DNA of 56,563 nt from assembly GCA_022804995.1 (NCBI GenBank), contig JAAWUC010000003.1, forward strand, positions 1-56,563, in the 5' to 3' direction. Each line of letters opens with the position of its first letter. Position 1 is the first letter of the stretch. Under the pieces are notes generated by a model. It made no database searches, was not told the DNA's origin, and was given only the letters and a program-made list of their open reading frames with translations. The stretch comes from Oscillospiraceae bacterium (GTDB taxonomy: Bacteria; Bacillota; Clostridia; Oscillospirales; Oscillospiraceae). Of this stretch, positions 50,160-56,563 are shown one piece after another. The translations under genes were made by a program, and so were the position numbers.

Positions 50160-50767
50160 GGGCGGATCACCTTCCCGGCCCCGGCCAGCGTCTCCGCAAT
50201 GGTATACATATTGCTCACCGAGCCCACCGCCAGCCGCTCCGTCAGGCCGTAGTAGTTCAGGCAGGTGCCGCAGGTCATGATCGTCACCCCCTGGGCCTCC
50301 AGGGTCCGCAGATCCTCCAGGGAGGCGGAGCCCTCGGTGGTGAGGGCAGCGCCTCCGTTGTAGAAGATGACGGTGTCCGGCAGGGGGCGCAGCTGGGTGA
50401 GGGCGAAGAGGAAGCCCTTCATCAGGGTTTTCCCCAGCTCGTCATCCCCGCTGCCCATACAGGCGGAGCCCACGGCCACCACAAAATCCCCCCGGGCGTC
50501 GGGGGCGCAGACGGGGAGCTCCTCCTCCGGCGCGGACAGGGGGGCGTCCACGGTGATCCGGACTACAAAGTGCTGTCCGTCCAGCCTCTCGCAGGACGAC
50601 GGAAGGCCCTTTCCCGAGGCCAGGCGGGTGACGTTCTGCACGGCGATCTCGTTGTCTACATGGACCTCCAGCGTGCCGGGGCCGGCCAGCTCCCCCAGAG
50701 CCTTAGCGGCCTTGACCACGGGAATGGGGCACTGCTCGCCGAGGGCGTTGACGGTGACTGTCTCCAT
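50156..50767 (-). CDS. yedF: Selenium metabolism protein YedF (TusA-DsrE fusion)
   Basis: 203 residues. About 1-75 is a TusA/SirA-like domain with the active Cys in LGEQCPIPVVKAAKAL (C13). About 90-203 is a DsrE-like domain with MTCGTCLNYYGL (two Cys). YedF is a marker of selenium use and is proposed to carry sulfur or selenium. First gene of the unit yedF-aminotransferase-DUF3343. No selenoprotein gene or selA/B/D was seen in this window. Confidence 0.92.
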   Translation of the reverse strand: METVTVNALGEQCPIPVVKAAKALGELAGPGTLEVHVDNEIAVQNVTRLASGKGLPSSCERLDGQHFVVRITVDAPLSAPEEELPVCAPDARGDFVVAVGSACMGSGDDELGKTLMKGFLFALTQLRPLPDTVIFYNGGAALTTEGSASLEDLRTLEAQGVTIMTCGTCLNYYGLTERLAVGSVSNMYTIAETLAGAGKVIRP

Positions 50768-50799
50768 ATCGTTTCTCCCTTCTGTTTTTCAGAGTGTGC

Positions 50800-50835
50800 A
50801 AAAGCCCGCCGCGCGGGAAAGCACCGGCGGCGGGC
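50800..50835 (-). terminator. Intrinsic terminator of the P-loop protein gene
   Basis: On the minus strand: stem GCCCGCCGC / GCGGCGGGC with a 14-base loop, then TTTT. Confidence 0.72.
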
Positions 50836-50860
50836 GGGTATCATATCGAAAGAGGGGCGG

Positions 50861-51271
50861 TTACATATACTTGCGCATCGTGTCGGTGGCGCTCTCCGGG
50901 TCTCCGCTGACGGTGACGGTGATCTTCAGATTCAGGGACGCGCTGAATTTGTCCATCCAGTTGAGAAACGCGCCGATGCTCCGCTCGTCCGTGCTGCCGG
51001 CCACCTTGCACAGGTTGTCCACAAAGACGTGGGAGATGTCGTAGTTGCCGGCATACATGCCGCAGATGAAGCCCCGCAGGCAGTCAAAGCTGTCGATACC
51101 GAACTCCGAGGCGTCCACCAGACGGGTCTGATGCCGCAGGCTGAAGCTCATGTTCCGGGTGGGCTCAATACATACCATGCACCCGGTTTCCGTATCGCCG
51201 GCGCTGTCCATCAGCTCGAGCAGCTGCTTGGTCTTTCCCTCGCCCGAGCCGCTCATGATCAGTCTAACCAT
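50861..51271 (-). CDS. P-loop-like small protein of unknown function
   Basis: 136 residues. A Walker-A-like loop SGSGEGKT is at 7-14 (first Gly replaced by Ser) and a Walker-B-like strand HVFVDNLCK near 85. The rest is mixed alpha/beta without other motifs. Similar clostridial proteins are sometimes labelled PilT-like, which I would not rely on. Own promoter at 51319-51347 and own terminator, so monocistronic. Ribosome site AAGGAGTG. Confidence 0.75.
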   Translation of the reverse strand: MVRLIMSGSGEGKTKQLLELMDSAGDTETGCMVCIEPTRNMSFSLRHQTRLVDASEFGIDSFDCLRGFICGMYAGNYDISHVFVDNLCKVAGSTDERSIGAFLNWMDKFSASLNLKITVTVSGDPESATDTMRKYM

Positions 51272-51318
51272 ATGATATCACTCCTTCTCTGCATTTGGTT
51301 CTGATGATGGGTAACTAC

Positions 51319-51347
51319 AGCATATCACAGCCGGGAGCGAAACACAA
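51319..51347 (-). promoter_or_regulatory. SigA-type promoter for the P-loop protein
   Basis: On the minus strand: TTGTGT (51347-51342), 17 bases, TATGCT (51324-51319). Confidence 0.6.
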
Positions 51348-51376
51348 CGGGAAAATGAAAAATTCACAGCTTGTTT

Positions 51377-52228
51377 TTATTTCCCGGGGGCGGGGGCGTC
51401 CTCCGGCGGGGGCTCCTCCCCGGCGATCCGCCGGGCCACCACCACGAAGCGGCCGTAGTCGGTGTGGTAGCTGCAGGTGGAGAGGGTGAGGAGCTGGTCT
51501 CCGAAGGACACCTCCGCCCCGGAGTCGTAGGCGGCGAGGCGGCGGACCTGGCGTATGTAGCTGTTGAAGGACTCCTCCACGGTCAGATCGGTGTACCTGT
51601 GGTACTGGAATTTGCTGGCGTAGGCCTTGGTATAGAAGGCGGCCACCACCTCGTAGCTGTTCTCCTCGGTGAGCGTATCATAGCGGATAACGGGGTGGGC
51701 CCTGGCGAACTCCGGGTCGGCGTACTGCATGATGCCCGCGAACATGGACCCGTCCTTCATATGGTGTCCGTAGATGAGGACGTTGGAGCCGTCGGGGGCG
51801 CTGTTGGCCCCAATGAAGAGACAGCCGCTGGCGGCGTACTTCTTGTCGAAGCCCCGGTGGATGTAGTACTCCGGATCATCGGGGGTGAACATGACCGGGT
51901 AGTCAATCCGGGTGTCCTCGATATAGAGCCAGCCGGCCATGTCGCTGTTCATGCTGTAGAGGGCGTCGTACTGGTAGAGGAGGCCGCTGGCGGCGTACTT
52001 GGGCAGTACGACGCTTCCCAGCCCGGACTGAATGCCCGTCCCCGTGCCGCTGGGGGCGGGATCCGCTTCGCCTCCCCGGGCGGCGCGGACCATCGCGGCC
52101 AGCTGCTCGTTGGCGGCGCGCTCTCTGCTGGAGCGGATGAGATCCTGGACCAGAAGGGAGCCGGATACGAGGAACACAAGGACGCAGGCGGCGAGAGCGG
52201 CGGTCCGCCAGTTCAGCTTCTTTTTCAT
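51377..52228 (-). CDS. srtB: Class B sortase
   Basis: 283 residues. One N-terminal membrane helix (about 8-30) then a sortase domain with the catalytic His in YGHHMKDGS, Cys in LSTCSYH and Arg in GRFVVVARR, and the extra N-terminal helices typical of class B. It attaches proteins with an LPxTG- or NPxTN-like signal to the wall. No protein in this window carries a clear sorting signal, so its substrates lie elsewhere. GGAGG precedes the ATG. Confidence 0.93.
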   Translation of the reverse strand: MKKKLNWRTAALAACVLVFLVSGSLLVQDLIRSSRERAANEQLAAMVRAARGGEADPAPSGTGTGIQSGLGSVVLPKYAASGLLYQYDALYSMNSDMAGWLYIEDTRIDYPVMFTPDDPEYYIHRGFDKKYAASGCLFIGANSAPDGSNVLIYGHHMKDGSMFAGIMQYADPEFARAHPVIRYDTLTEENSYEVVAAFYTKAYASKFQYHRYTDLTVEESFNSYIRQVRRLAAYDSGAEVSFGDQLLTLSTCSYHTDYGRFVVVARRIAGEEPPPEDAPAPGK

Positions 52229-52251
52229 AGGACCTCCCGGCGTTTTTTTAT

Positions 52252-52280
52252 ATCATAGCACAATTCCCGCCGTCCTGCAA
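52252..52280 (-). promoter_or_regulatory. SigA promoter of the sortase gene
   Basis: On the minus strand: TTGCAG (52280-52275), 17 bases, TATGAT (52257-52252). Confidence 0.75.
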
Positions 52281-52330
52281 ACAAAAGCTGGGACCCCTTG
52301 AAAATCTTGGCGCGGCTTCTATTTTCCCCG

Positions 52331-52359
52331 TTGTCAACGGCGGCAAAGGGTGCTATAAT
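52331..52359 (+). promoter_or_regulatory. SigA promoter of the solute-binding protein/chemoreceptor unit
   Basis: TTGTCA (52331-52336), 17 bases, perfect TATAAT (52354-52359), then GGAGAGG before the ATG at 52391. Confidence 0.85.
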
Positions 52360-52390
52360 ACGGTCGAATTATTCGGAGAGGTTTGATACG

Positions 52391-53626
52391 ATGAAGAAGA
52401 GACTGTTTCCACTGCTGCTGTCCATATGGACCCTGCTTCTGGCCGCTGGCTGCGGACAGACGGCGCCGCCCGCTCCGGACGCCGGCGCCGCTGCTGAGAC
52501 TGTCGCGCTGACGGTTTGGGGCGCGGAGGAGGACGAGGCCCTCCTTCAGGAGATTTTCGCATCCTTCCAGTCCCACTACGCTGGTCAAGCGGTCTTTCAG
52601 ATTACCTTCCAGCCTCAGAGCGAGTCCCACTGCAAGGACGCGCTGCTGGGAGATCTGGAGGGGGGCGCGGACGTGTTCGCCTTCGCCGACGACCAGGTGG
52701 CCGCGCTGGCCGCTGCCGGCGGGCTGGACCCCATTGAGAACGCCGGGGATATCCGCGCCGCCAGCCTCTCTGCGGCGGTGGAGGCGGCCAGCGTGGACGG
52801 CGAGCTCTACGCCTATCCCCTGACGGCGGACAACGGCTACTTTCTCTACTACAACAAGGCGTACTTCACCGAGGAGGACGTGAAGAGCCTGGACCGGATA
52901 CTGGCCGCGGCGGAGGAGGCCGGACGGCTGGTGGCGATGGACTGGTCCTCCGCCTGGTATGTCTACGCTTTCTTCGGCAACACCGGATTGGAGATCGGCC
53001 TCAATGACGACGGCCTGACCAACTACTGCACCTGGAACAGCACAGAAAATGAGATCCGGGGGGTGGACGTGGCCCAGGCCATGCTGTCCATCGCCGCCAG
53101 CCCGGCCTTCGCCAGCCGGACGGACACGGAATTTATGGAGGGCGTCCGGGACGGCTCCATTATCGCCGGGGTCAGCGGCTCGTGGAACGCGGTGGCCGTC
53201 GAGGAGGCCTGGGGGGCGGACACCGGCGCGGCCAAGCTGCCCACCTACACCTGCAAGGGACGGCAGGTCCAGATGGCCTCCTTCTCCGGCTGCAAGCTCA
53301 TCGGCGTCAACGCCTACTCCCAGCACCCGGTGTGGGCGGCGCGGCTGGCGGAGTGGATCACCAGCGAGTCCAACCAGCGCCTGCGCTTCCAGCTGCGGGG
53401 CCAGGGGCCCGCTAACACCAGCGCGGCGAACTCCCCGGAGGTCCAGGCGTCCCCGTCCATCGCGGCCCTGCTGGCCCAGTCGGAGTTCTCCCAGCTCCAG
53501 CGGGTGGGGGGAAAGTTCTGGGATCCGGTGGCGGCGTTCGCCGGCAGCATGGCGGCGGGAAACCCCTCCGGCGCATCCCTCCAGGCCCAGCTGGACCGGC
53601 TGGTAGAGGATGTGACGGCGCGGTAG
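52391..53626 (+). CDS. Extracellular solute-binding lipoprotein (ABC sugar type)
   Basis: 411 residues. Lipoprotein signal with lipobox AAGC21. The mature chain is a type 1 extracellular binding protein: VALTVWGAEEDEALLQEIFASFQ at the start, DVFAFADDQVAALAAAGGLDPI, YAYPLTADNGYFLYYNKAYF, and SGSWNAVAVEEAWG are typical of maltose/oligosaccharide binders. No ABC permease or ATPase gene follows; instead the next gene is a chemoreceptor 31 bases downstream. The ligand is not deducible. Confidence 0.9.
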   Translation: MKKRLFPLLLSIWTLLLAAGCGQTAPPAPDAGAAAETVALTVWGAEEDEALLQEIFASFQSHYAGQAVFQITFQPQSESHCKDALLGDLEGGADVFAFADDQVAALAAAGGLDPIENAGDIRAASLSAAVEAASVDGELYAYPLTADNGYFLYYNKAYFTEEDVKSLDRILAAAEEAGRLVAMDWSSAWYVYAFFGNTGLEIGLNDDGLTNYCTWNSTENEIRGVDVAQAMLSIAASPAFASRTDTEFMEGVRDGSIIAGVSGSWNAVAVEEAWGADTGAAKLPTYTCKGRQVQMASFSGCKLIGVNAYSQHPVWAARLAEWITSESNQRLRFQLRGQGPANTSAANSPEVQASPSIAALLAQSEFSQLQRVGGKFWDPVAAFAGSMAAGNPSGASLQAQLDRLVEDVTAR

Positions 53627-53657
53627 CGCCGGCAGTATCACAAGGGGAGGAGAGCAC

Positions 53658-55244
53658 ATGAAAGGAAAGCTGACATTGCAGCAGCGGCTGATTCTGCCGA
53701 TTGTCCTGCTGGGACTGGTGGCCCTGCTGTCCAATATTCTGGCGGTTTTCGGCATCAACAACGTCCACGCCAACGCGGGGACCATCGTGGATGAGTACAT
53801 GGCCAGCGAGACGCAGCTGGAGGAGATCCGGCGCTCCATGATGGATATCCACCGGCTGGCCCTCAGCCACATCGTGGCGGCGGACCACGCCACCATGATC
53901 CGGCTGGTTCAGGAGATCAAGGCGGAGGAGGCCGCGCTGGACGAGCGTCTGGCGGCCTATGAGAGCGCTGTGGACGAGGGGGACATGGACACCTACCGGG
54001 CGCTTCTGCGGGACTACGACGCATTCAAGCACGCCCTGGTCCACCTGGTCTGCGCCAGCGCCGACAGCAAGACCCAGGACGCCTACGCCACGGCCAACGG
54101 GGACGTGGCGAGCTATGGCGGCGCGGCGGAGGCGGACATCGACGCCCTCTACGCCTCCGTCAGCGCCCAGGCGGAGGCGGCGCAAGGACGGCTCACAGCG
54201 GTCTACATCACCTCTCTGGTGGTCAGCGCTGCCGCCCTTTTAGCGGGGATTCTGCTGGTGCTGGCGGCGTTCCGGATCATCCGGAGGTACGTCATCACCC
54301 CCATCCGGGACGCCATGGGGATGCTCCAGGACAGCTCGGAGCGGATCAGCGGCGTGGTGGGGGAGGTCCGCCGCAGGACCCAGACCTCCAGCGGCAGCGT
54401 CCGGCAGCTCTCCGGTCTGACGGAGCGGCTCTCCGCCGCTCTGGAGGAGATCGCCGGCAGCGTCTCCTCCATCACCGCCAGCACCTCCGGCACCCAGGGC
54501 GACGCCAAGGATATGGCGGAGGAGTGCGCCGCCATCACCGCCTACTCCGCAGACATGCGGGGAAGGGCGGAGGAGATGGAGCGGTCCGCCCAGTCGGAGA
54601 TGGAGGCGGTCCGGGCCCGGACGGAGGAGATCATGTCTGTGCTGAACCGGGCCATCGAGCAGAGCCACAGCGTCAGCCAGATCGGCATTCTTACCAAGGA
54701 CATCCTGTCCATCTCCTCCTCCACGGACCTGATCGCTATCAACGCCTCCATTGAGGCGTCCCGGGCCGGCGCGGCGGGGAAGGGCTTCGCTGTGGTGGCC
54801 CAGGAGATCCGCAAGCTGGCCGACGCCTGCGCCGAGACCGCCAACCACATCCAGGAGGTCAGCGGGGAGGTCACAGGGGCGGTGGACTATCTCTCCGGCA
54901 GCGCCCAGGAACTGGCGGACTATCTGGGCAGGGCCATTCTGGCGCAGCTGGAGCGGTCTGTCCAGGCGGGGCAGCAGTACCGGGAGGACTCGGCCTACAT
55001 AGGGCACTCCATGGACGCCTTCAACCAGCGGACAGACCGGCTGCGGATCGCCATGGATGAGATCGCGGGGTCCATCGCCAGTATCTCCGGCGCGATTGAC
55101 GGCGCGGCCTCGGGCCTGACCGGCGCGGCCGGCAGCACCCGGGCGCTGGTGGACGACATGGCGGGCATCACAGCCCGTATGGACACCAACCAGGAGATTG
55201 TCGGGGAGCTGCAGAGGCAGATGGATGTGTTCGCCAATCTGTAA
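53658..55244 (+). CDS. Methyl-accepting chemotaxis protein
   Basis: 528 residues. TM1 about 10-33, an extracellular four-helix-bundle-type sensor (34-181), TM2 about 182-207, then the long cytoplasmic coiled-coil signalling domain. The hairpin tip near 355-385 (DLIAINASIEASRAGAAGKG and FAVVAQEIRKLAD) binds CheW/CheA. A HAMP domain is not obvious. GGGGAGGAG precedes the ATG. Paired with the solute-binding lipoprotein, suggesting that loaded binding protein is the stimulus; no che or flagellar genes are in this window. Confidence 0.92.
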   Translation: MKGKLTLQQRLILPIVLLGLVALLSNILAVFGINNVHANAGTIVDEYMASETQLEEIRRSMMDIHRLALSHIVAADHATMIRLVQEIKAEEAALDERLAAYESAVDEGDMDTYRALLRDYDAFKHALVHLVCASADSKTQDAYATANGDVASYGGAAEADIDALYASVSAQAEAAQGRLTAVYITSLVVSAAALLAGILLVLAAFRIIRRYVITPIRDAMGMLQDSSERISGVVGEVRRRTQTSSGSVRQLSGLTERLSAALEEIAGSVSSITASTSGTQGDAKDMAEECAAITAYSADMRGRAEEMERSAQSEMEAVRARTEEIMSVLNRAIEQSHSVSQIGILTKDILSISSSTDLIAINASIEASRAGAAGKGFAVVAQEIRKLADACAETANHIQEVSGEVTGAVDYLSGSAQELADYLGRAILAQLERSVQAGQQYREDSAYIGHSMDAFNQRTDRLRIAMDEIAGSIASISGAIDGAASGLTGAAGSTRALVDDMAGITARMDTNQEIVGELQRQMDVFANL

Positions 55245-55248
55245 GTGG

Positions 55249-55288
55249 AAAAAAGAGGGAGCGCCTGCGGGGCGCTCCCTCTTTTTCG
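55249..55288. terminator. Bidirectional terminator after the chemoreceptor
   Basis: Stem AAAAAGAGGGAGCGCC / GGCGCTCCCTCTTTTT with TGCGG-type loop; a T5 run in both directions. It serves the chemoreceptor (plus) and the M56 gene (minus). Confidence 0.92.
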
Positions 55289-55296
55289 TCTCTCCG

Positions 55297-56563
55297 TCAG
55301 CCCGCCGCCATGGCGTCCGCCACCTGCGCGTCATCCAGCCACCACAGGCTCGCGGCTGTAATCCGGTGAATGCCTGGATCCTCCCCGGGGCGGGTGGAGA
55401 CGGTCAGTGCCCCGGTGTCCGGGCTCCGGCCCAGGCAGGTGGGATAGAGGCTGACGTTCTCCGACCATTGGCACTCCAGGGCGTAGGTTTCCCCAAAGAT
55501 TCCGGCAATCTTGGAGACGGGGCGCAGGGTGATATCCCCTGCGGTGGTCCAGCGGGTTCCGATCAGGCGCATCTCGTAGTGGAGCCGGGCGTCGGCGGGG
55601 ATGGTCCCGTCCTCGCCGTAGGGGGACCAGTACACCGTCCCGTCGGTACCGGTGTAGGAGGAGCCGCGGTACAGCCTCCCAGAGGTCACGCGCACATCTG
55701 TCGAGTCGCTGAAGGAGATGGGCAGAGCGCTGCGGCTGTTGGCGGTCCACAGGAAGCCGCCCTTCTCCGGATCGGGGAACGCCTCCGCCAGATCAATGAG
55801 CTCGTAGAGCCGGAGAGGGATAATAGAGCCCTCCCCCAGCAGAAGAGCGCCGCCGTCCGCCTCGCTGAACTGCCAGACGGTAAACGCCTGGTCCCCGTCA
55901 AAATAGACTCTCCCCTCTGCGGAGCTGTTTTCCGGACAGAGCTGGCCGACCAGGCCGATTTCGTTGGCGTACTGCTCCAACCCGGCGCGCAGAAACATGT
56001 CGTCCACGGGCTCCTGGCCGGCCAGTTTTCCGGAGAAGGTCCCGCCGTCGCTGAAGGTGATCTCCAGCATGCCGCCAATCTCCTGGACCCGGGCATAATA
56101 GCTGCCGTCGGCGGGCAGATAGTTCAGCGACATCTGCTCATAGAGCAGAGCCCCGCCGGTGTAGACCGGGGCGTCCTCCCTGACGGCCAGGGGCGCGGCG
56201 GCGGGGTCCCCGTCCGCTTTTTCCGCCGGCGGATCCGTCAAAAAGCACACCGCCGCCGCGGCGCAGGCCAGGAGGGCGGCGGCTGTCACCCAGAAGGCCG
56301 GTTTCTTGTAGTGGAGCACATTCTTCACCCTCTCCTTCACGCCCACCTCCCCGAAGGCCAGGGGGCAGGCGGCGATTGTGCCCCGGCTGACACTGCACTG
56401 AAGCAGGGTCTGGGAGTAGCGCCTTCTGCCCGCCGGGTCCAGGTCCCGGGCCACCCGCTCGTCACAGGCCAGTTCGATGTCCCGGCACAGCAGCACATAG
56501 GCGATCCACACCAGGGGCTGAAACCAGTAGACCGCCAGCAGCAGGTAGGCGGCAGGCTTGACC
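55297..56563 (-). CDS. M56 family peptidase (BlaR1/MecR1-like), N-terminus off the right edge
   Basis: About 421 codons are visible; the gene continues beyond base 56563. The visible start YLLLAVYWFQPLVW...LLCRDIELACDERVARDL is the segment right after the zinc-binding HExxH of BlaR1/MecR1 peptidases, so the metal site itself lies just outside. A further transmembrane helix (KKPAFWVTAAALLACAAAAVCFL) leads to a C-terminal extracellular domain of about 300 residues with no penicillin-binding motif that I can see. In such systems the peptidase inactivates a BlaI-type repressor, presumably encoded to the right. It ends before the shared terminator. Confidence 0.85.
   Translation of the reverse strand, partial: VKPAAYLLLAVYWFQPLVWIAYVLLCRDIELACDERVARDLDPAGRRRYSQTLLQCSVSRGTIAACPLAFGEVGVKERVKNVLHYKKPAFWVTAAALLACAAAAVCFLTDPPAEKADGDPAAAPLAVREDAPVYTGGALLYEQMSLNYLPADGSYYARVQEIGGMLEITFSDGGTFSGKLAGQEPVDDMFLRAGLEQYANEIGLVGQLCPENSSAEGRVYFDGDQAFTVWQFSEADGGALLLGEGSIIPLRLYELIDLAEAFPDPEKGGFLWTANSRSALPISFSDSTDVRVTSGRLYRGSSYTGTDGTVYWSPYGEDGTIPADARLHYEMRLIGTRWTTAGDITLRPVSKIAGIFGETYALECQWSENVSLYPTCLGRSPDTGALTVSTRPGEDPGIHRITAASLWWLDDAQVADAMAAG

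Overview
The window (about 56.6 kb, high GC, dense genes with many 1-20 bp overlaps) reads as chromosomal DNA of an anaerobic, spore-forming, Gram-positive gut-type Clostridia, most likely Oscillospiraceae (Flavonifractor/Lawsonibacter-like). The grounds are lipoproteins with Lgt, a class B sortase, SLH domains, a CwlJ-GerQ spore pair, SigA promoters (TTGNNN-17-TATAAT) with AGGAGG ribosome sites, the selenium trio YedF/DUF3343/class V aminotransferase, and a desulfoferrodoxin-like domain. Taxonomy is inferred from gene content. I saw no tRNA, CRISPR array, insertion sequence or prophage.

Layout. 1-136: 3' part of a 5S rRNA and its terminator. 0.17-3.8 kb: Nudix hydrolase, aromatic-acid-exporter-like protein, LytTR regulator with DUF3021 partner, DUF3829-like lipoprotein. 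3.9-6.5 kb (minus): DUF2975 / XRE regulator / DUF5301 lipoprotein / DUF4173 operon whose promoter spacer is filled by a perfect inverted repeat. 6.6-12.8 kb: mtnN-luxS, a double-OB SSB, DUF1846, family 4 uracil-DNA glycosylase, CmpB-type membrane protein, alpha/beta hydrolase, zinc-ribbon protein.

12.9-22.6 kb is the centrepiece: an aromatic amino acid operon holding all seven shikimate-pathway activities plus prephenate dehydrogenase and chorismate mutase-prephenate dehydratase (aroF, tyrA, a methyltransferase, aroB, aroA, aroC, an AT-rich vanZ-like insertion, pheA, an aroE-aroK fusion, aroQ). It is preceded by a strong promoter, a 19-codon leader peptide rich in Tyr and Phe, and mutually exclusive pause, antiterminator and terminator hairpins: a classical ribosome-mediated attenuator, where Firmicutes more often use T-boxes.

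22.6-29.9 kb: ferritin-like and HD proteins, RluA pseudouridine synthase, D-cysteine desulfhydrase-like enzyme, a relB remnant merged with a terminator, GlgX-type debranching enzyme, cwlJ-gerQ. 29.9-32.5 kb (minus): an SLH-anchored phosphate-binding-like protein, a lipoprotein barnase with every catalytic residue, and a barstar in one operon. 32.6-35.5 kb (minus): PrsA/SurA-like foldase, truB, ribF. 35.7-40.5 kb: the M16 pair YfmF/YfmH, lgt, M29 aminopeptidase. 40.5-43.5 kb: WYL regulator followed by a four-gene overlapping cassette (GNAT/YoaP, DUF3795, TfoX, GyrI-like). 43.6-46.4 kb (minus): G5-3D cell-wall protein with repeated GTTACA boxes around its promoter, a coiled-coil protein, an HD hydrolase. 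46.6-48.7 kb: a small conserved-looking protein, an XRE regulator fused to a complete desulfoferrodoxin module, DUF4317. 48.8-52.2 kb (minus): selenium trio, P-loop protein, sortase B. 52.4-55.2 kb: solute-binding lipoprotein with a chemoreceptor. The right edge cuts an M56/BlaR1-type gene.

The best candidates for new biology are the aromatic attenuator, the HTH-desulfoferrodoxin fusion and the surface barnase/barstar/SLH-phosphate-binding operon.
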